A DNA stretch of 17,933 nucleotides from CAZMVU01 sp964569295 (GTDB taxonomy: Bacteria > Hydrogenedentota > Hydrogenedentia > Hydrogenedentales > JAGMZX01). Location of the stretch: assembly GCA_964569295.1 (NCBI GenBank), contig CAZMVU010000088.1:1-17933 (forward strand). The letters are read 5' to 3'. The notes under the pieces were generated by a model. It saw nothing but the letters and a program-made list of their open reading frames with translations, was not told the origin of the DNA and searched no databases. The translations under genes were made by a program, and so were the position numbers. This document shows, piece by piece, positions 15,411-17,933 of this stretch. Each line of letters opens with the position of its first letter. The first letter of the stretch is position 1.

Positions 15411-15452
15411 AAGAGGCTTCCAGCCTCTTTATAATGCGGCAGGAAGCCGCAT
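15411..15452 (+). repeat. Twin-hairpin intergenic element, possible terminator or dispersed repeat
   Basis: Two perfect hairpins sit in the 72-base gap before the aminotransferase. The first is AAGAGGCT-tcc-AGCCTCTT (15411-15429), followed by TTATAAT. The second is ATGCGGC-aggaa-GCCGCAT (15434-15452). In addition, GGCTTCC (15415-15421) is the exact reverse complement of GGAAGCC (15442-15448), so a third pairing, exclusive of the other two, is possible. The first stem with its short T-rich tail could act as a partial terminator after the SCP2-like gene. The compact form also resembles a dispersed intergenic palindromic repeat; copy number elsewhere cannot be seen from here. Confidence 0.6.
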
Positions 15453-15477
15453 CTACTTTATCAATGGAGTTCACCCC

Positions 15478-16746
15478 ATGGCATCTGGCACGAACACGCC
15501 CGAAACCCAGGCCGGCACCTACGACTATCCGCAGTCCCGGGCGCTTTTCGAACGCGCTTCCCGGGTGATTCCATGCGGCATCTATGGCCATTTCAGCCCG
15601 GCCCCGTGCATTCCTGCGGAAGCCTACCCCTTTTTCGGTGTGCGCGGGCAAGGCAGCCGGTTCTGGGACGTGGACGGCAATGCGTTCATCGACTACATGT
15701 GCGCCTACGGCCCCATGATTCTCGGCTACGCCCACGCGAAAGTCGACGAGGCCTACCAGGCGCAGATGCGCGAGGCCGATACGCTCAGCCTCGCCTCACC
15801 GCAGATGATCGATCTGGCCGAGTTCCTGGTCGATCTCGTGCCCATGGCGGATTGGGCGTTCTTTGCGAAGAACGGCGCCGATATGACCAACTACGCCACC
15901 ATGATCGCCCGCGCCGCCACGGGCCGGCGCAAGATCATCGCCATCAAGGGGCACTACCACGGCACTTCCCCCTGGATGCAGGCCATGGGACACCACGGGG
16001 TGGCCGAGGAAGACCACGCCAACACCATTCGCATTGCGTGGAACGACGTGGCCGCGCTCGAACAGGCCATCGCGCAGCATGACGGCGAAGTGGCCGGGTT
16101 CATCGCCACGCCGTATCATCACCCCGTCTACGCCGACAGCGAAATGCCCGCCGACGGGTATTGGCAACAGGTCGAGCAAATCCTCCGCACGCACGGCATC
16201 GTGTTTATTATCGATGATGTCCGCTGTGGTTTCCGCATGCATATGGGCGGGTCGTGCGAGTACTTCGGGTTCAAGCCGGACCTCATCTGCTTCTGCAAGG
16301 CCATCGCCAACGGCTACCCCATCTCCGCGCTTGTGGGAGCCGACGCGCTGAAGAACGACGCGGCCCGTGTATTCCACACCGGCAGTTACTGGTTCTCGGC
16401 GGGGCCCATGGCGGCCGCGCGCGCCACGCTTCAGGAGCTCCAGGAAATCGGCGGCCCTGAGCGGCTTCAGGAGATCGGCCGCAAACTCAACGAAGGGCTG
16501 GTCGATGTCGCCCGCAGCCATGGCTATACGCTCAAGGTCACCGGCGACCCGGGCATGGCCTACTACCGGATCACCGAGGATCCCACGATGATGCTGCATC
16601 AGGACTGGTGCGCCGAGTGCACGCGCCGCGGCGCCTATTTCACGTCACACCACAACTGGTTCGTCTCTACCGCGCACACCGGCGCCGATCTCGAGCAGAC
16701 CTGGGCCATCGCCGATGCCGCCTTCACGGCATTGAAGGCGCGGTAG
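15478..16746 (+). CDS. Class III aminotransferase (GSA aminomutase-like)
   Basis: A 422-residue PLP-dependent enzyme of fold type I, class III, closest in layout to glutamate-1-semialdehyde 2,1-aminomutase (about 430 residues). SRVIPCGIYGHF near the N-terminus and RFWDVDGNAFIDYMCAYGP are family hallmarks. FIIDDVRCGFR (243-253) supplies Asp246 for the pyridine nitrogen, with Asp replacing the usual Glu next to it. ICFCKAIANGYP contains the Schiff-base Lys274. The phosphate-binding loop reads KNGADMTNYA instead of the usual SGTEA-type sequence, so the substrate may not be GSA; without a heme-pathway context I would not call it HemL. It may instead transaminate a sugar or amino acid derivative. 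The start is supported by GGAG at 15466-15469, eight bases before ATG. It follows the SCP2-like gene after the twin-hairpin element, so cotranscription is uncertain, and it is convergent with the TIM-barrel gene. Confidence 0.88.
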   Translation: MASGTNTPETQAGTYDYPQSRALFERASRVIPCGIYGHFSPAPCIPAEAYPFFGVRGQGSRFWDVDGNAFIDYMCAYGPMILGYAHAKVDEAYQAQMREADTLSLASPQMIDLAEFLVDLVPMADWAFFAKNGADMTNYATMIARAATGRRKIIAIKGHYHGTSPWMQAMGHHGVAEEDHANTIRIAWNDVAALEQAIAQHDGEVAGFIATPYHHPVYADSEMPADGYWQQVEQILRTHGIVFIIDDVRCGFRMHMGGSCEYFGFKPDLICFCKAIANGYPISALVGADALKNDAARVFHTGSYWFSAGPMAAARATLQELQEIGGPERLQEIGRKLNEGLVDVARSHGYTLKVTGDPGMAYYRITEDPTMMLHQDWCAECTRRGAYFTSHHNWFVSTAHTGADLEQTWAIADAAFTALKAR

Positions 16747-16761
16747 GGGCCGGACACGGCG

Positions 16762-16791
16762 GCGTGCCGGTTGGCATCGTGCCCGGCACGC
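16762..16791. terminator. Hairpin between convergent genes
   Basis: GCGTGCCGG (16762-16770) and CCGGCACGC (16783-16791) form a perfect 9-bp stem with a 12-base loop in the 61-base gap between the aminotransferase and TIM-barrel stop codons. The position suits a bidirectional terminator, but no T-run flanks it on either strand. A tighter internal palindrome, CGTGCC-c-GGCACG (16778-16790), uses the same right arm. Confidence 0.4.
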
Positions 16792-16807
16792 CCGCGTGTG
16801 AAACGGG

Positions 16808-17779
16808 TTACCGGTGTTTTTCGAGCAGGGCCTTGGCGGCTTTGACGCCCGCGATTTCGCCGAGCTCGCTGCCTTCGTACTCGATGCCGATCCAGCCGTT
16901 GTAGCCGTGTTTGTCCACGCAGATTTCCAGCATGCGCTCGAAGTCGATTTGCGTGTCCTCGCCCGTGTCGGGGTCGAAGTCATAGCACTTGGCCGAAAGC
17001 GCCTTGGCAAAGGGCATGAGCCGGTCCACGGCCTCATAACGGTCGACATCATCCGGGAAATTGCCGAAGTCCGGGAGCGTGCCGAAACGCGGGTGGTCGA
17101 TGGCGGCGGCGAGCTTCTCGACCGCGCCGGGATAGGACGACGGCCCCCAGTGGTTTTCGAGCAACACATGGATGTTCTTGCGCTCGCCATACGCGCACAA
17201 TTCGCGGAAGCCCGGCGCCGAACGATCGATGAACATGTCGAGCAGCTCCGCATCCTCCATGACACCCTTCGGTTCGCCCTTCCAGTTCATGCGGATCGAG
17301 TGGCAGCCGAGCATGGCCGCCTGGTCGATCCAGAACTTGTGGCGTTTGACAGCGACGTCGCGGTGGCGTTTCTTGGCTGCGCCGATGTTCCCCTGGCCAT
17401 CGACCATGATAAGCAGGATTTGGACATCATGATCCGCGGCGTTTTGCTTCAATTGCTTGAAGTAGTCTTCGTCCGTCGATGAGAGCATGCCGTTCACCAG
17501 TTCGATGGCATCGATACCGAATTCTTCCTTGGTCATCTTCGGCATGTCGAGCATGTCCACCTTGTCGTCGCCCCGGCCGATGGTGCGGTGCAGCGACCAG
17601 CCGGCGAGCGAGATTTTGAAATCCCGCTTTTTGCCGGCGCCGCCGGTTGCCGGTTGCGTTTCCGCATCTGCGCCTTGTTGCGTATTGGCCTGGGCGAAGG
17701 CCGCCCGGCCCATGCCGGCGGCTGCCGCGCTGAGGGCCGTGGTGCGTATGAAATCGCGTCGGGTCGTTGTGTAGCGCAT
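16808..17779 (-). CDS. Tat-exported xylose-isomerase-like TIM barrel protein
   Basis: A 323-residue sugar-phosphate isomerase/epimerase-type (AP endonuclease 2 superfamily) protein. TTTRRDFIRTTALSAAAA (4-21) is a twin-arginine signal, with probable cleavage after AFA (about residue 29) and a Gln/Thr/Gly-rich linker to residue 50. The barrel begins at FKISLAGWSLH. Candidate metal ligands at strand ends are Glu208 (VLLENHWG), Asp237 (TLPDFGNF) and Glu300 (IGIEYEGS), matching the Glu-Asp-Glu part of the usual site. KCYDFD (264-269) stands where many relatives have a His. Such Tat-exported barrels are abundant in Planctomycetota and relatives, probably acting on periplasmic sugars; substrate is unknown. 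Two in-frame ATGs lie close together (17785 and 17779); AGGAG is three bases from the first and nine from the second, so the second is preferred. Confidence 0.85.
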   Translation of the reverse strand: MRYTTTRRDFIRTTALSAAAAGMGRAAFAQANTQQGADAETQPATGGAGKKRDFKISLAGWSLHRTIGRGDDKVDMLDMPKMTKEEFGIDAIELVNGMLSSTDEDYFKQLKQNAADHDVQILLIMVDGQGNIGAAKKRHRDVAVKRHKFWIDQAAMLGCHSIRMNWKGEPKGVMEDAELLDMFIDRSAPGFRELCAYGERKNIHVLLENHWGPSSYPGAVEKLAAAIDHPRFGTLPDFGNFPDDVDRYEAVDRLMPFAKALSAKCYDFDPDTGEDTQIDFERMLEICVDKHGYNGWIGIEYEGSELGEIAGVKAAKALLEKHR

Positions 17780-17933
17780 CCTCATTTTCTCCTGTGCCTG
17801 GTGTGTGGGCGCTCGTTGGCCGGTATCGTGCCACAGCTTAGAATATTTCGTGCGCTTTATCCAAGCCGGCGCAGTTCCGAGCCAATTGGGAAATTGGGAA
17901 GTCTTGAGGAACAGGGGATTTGCGGGACCCGCT

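Noticed and set aside
15430..15435. TATAAT as a promoter -10 for the aminotransferase
   Set aside because: No TGn extension or acceptable -35 at 16-18 bases; it lies at the foot of a hairpin and is more likely its T-rich tail.

Overview
The window is GC-rich, densely coded bacterial DNA of Gram-negative type. It encodes a periplasmic HtrA-like protease, a large mechanosensitive channel with a long exported N-terminal domain, an L,D-transpeptidase, Sec and Tat signal peptides, two sulfatase-fold proteins and a PAPS-type sulfotransferase. Sulfatase-fold enzymes, a Tat-exported sugar-isomerase-like TIM barrel and GC-rich hairpin repeats between genes fit an uncultured Planctomycetota / Hydrogenedentota / Lentisphaerota-type genome. 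That assignment is inference; there is no rRNA or marker gene here. I see no tRNA, rRNA, CRISPR array, insertion sequence or transposase.

Layout: (1) 1-175 is a cluster of short hairpins inside a 29-bp inverted repeat, followed by about 630 bases of lower-GC DNA (176-805) with no gene I can support. (2) 806-4678, plus strand: an MscS/MscK-type channel carrying a perfect-length 4 x 30 bp tandem repeat after its signal peptide, then an HtrA-type serine protease. (3) 4711-7045, minus strand: a PilZ / transmembrane / L,D-transpeptidase fusion with its own extended -10 promoter, followed by a dolichyl-phosphate-mannose-synthase-like GT2 glycosyltransferase. (4) 7135-10801, minus strand: an exported sulfatase-fold protein followed 22 bases later by a sulfotransferase. 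(5) 11089-16746, plus strand, divergent from (4): a 1175-residue protein fusing an MprF/LPG-synthase-type membrane domain, extra membrane helices and a sulfatase-fold catalytic domain; an SCP2-like protein starting 3 bases after its stop; a two-hairpin element; and a class III aminotransferase. (6) 16808-17779, minus strand: a Tat-exported xylose-isomerase-like TIM barrel, convergent with the aminotransferase across a hairpin.

The most interesting part is the divergent pair at 8180-14616. Both proteins have the alkaline-phosphatase/sulfatase fold but place threonine where sulfatases carry the Cys/Ser that becomes formylglycine, and neither has the arginine of the CxPxR signature. Threonine is the nucleophile in lipoteichoic-acid synthase and phosphoethanolamine transferases of the same superfamily. 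One of the two is joined to a lipid-flippase-like membrane domain and followed at once by a putative lipid-binding SCP2 protein. A working hypothesis is an envelope lipid or glycolipid head-group modification system rather than simple sulfate-ester catabolism. The PilZ / L,D-transpeptidase fusion is a second notable architecture: a possible direct link from cytoplasmic c-di-GMP to periplasmic peptidoglycan crosslinking. Both ideas are inference from sequence.
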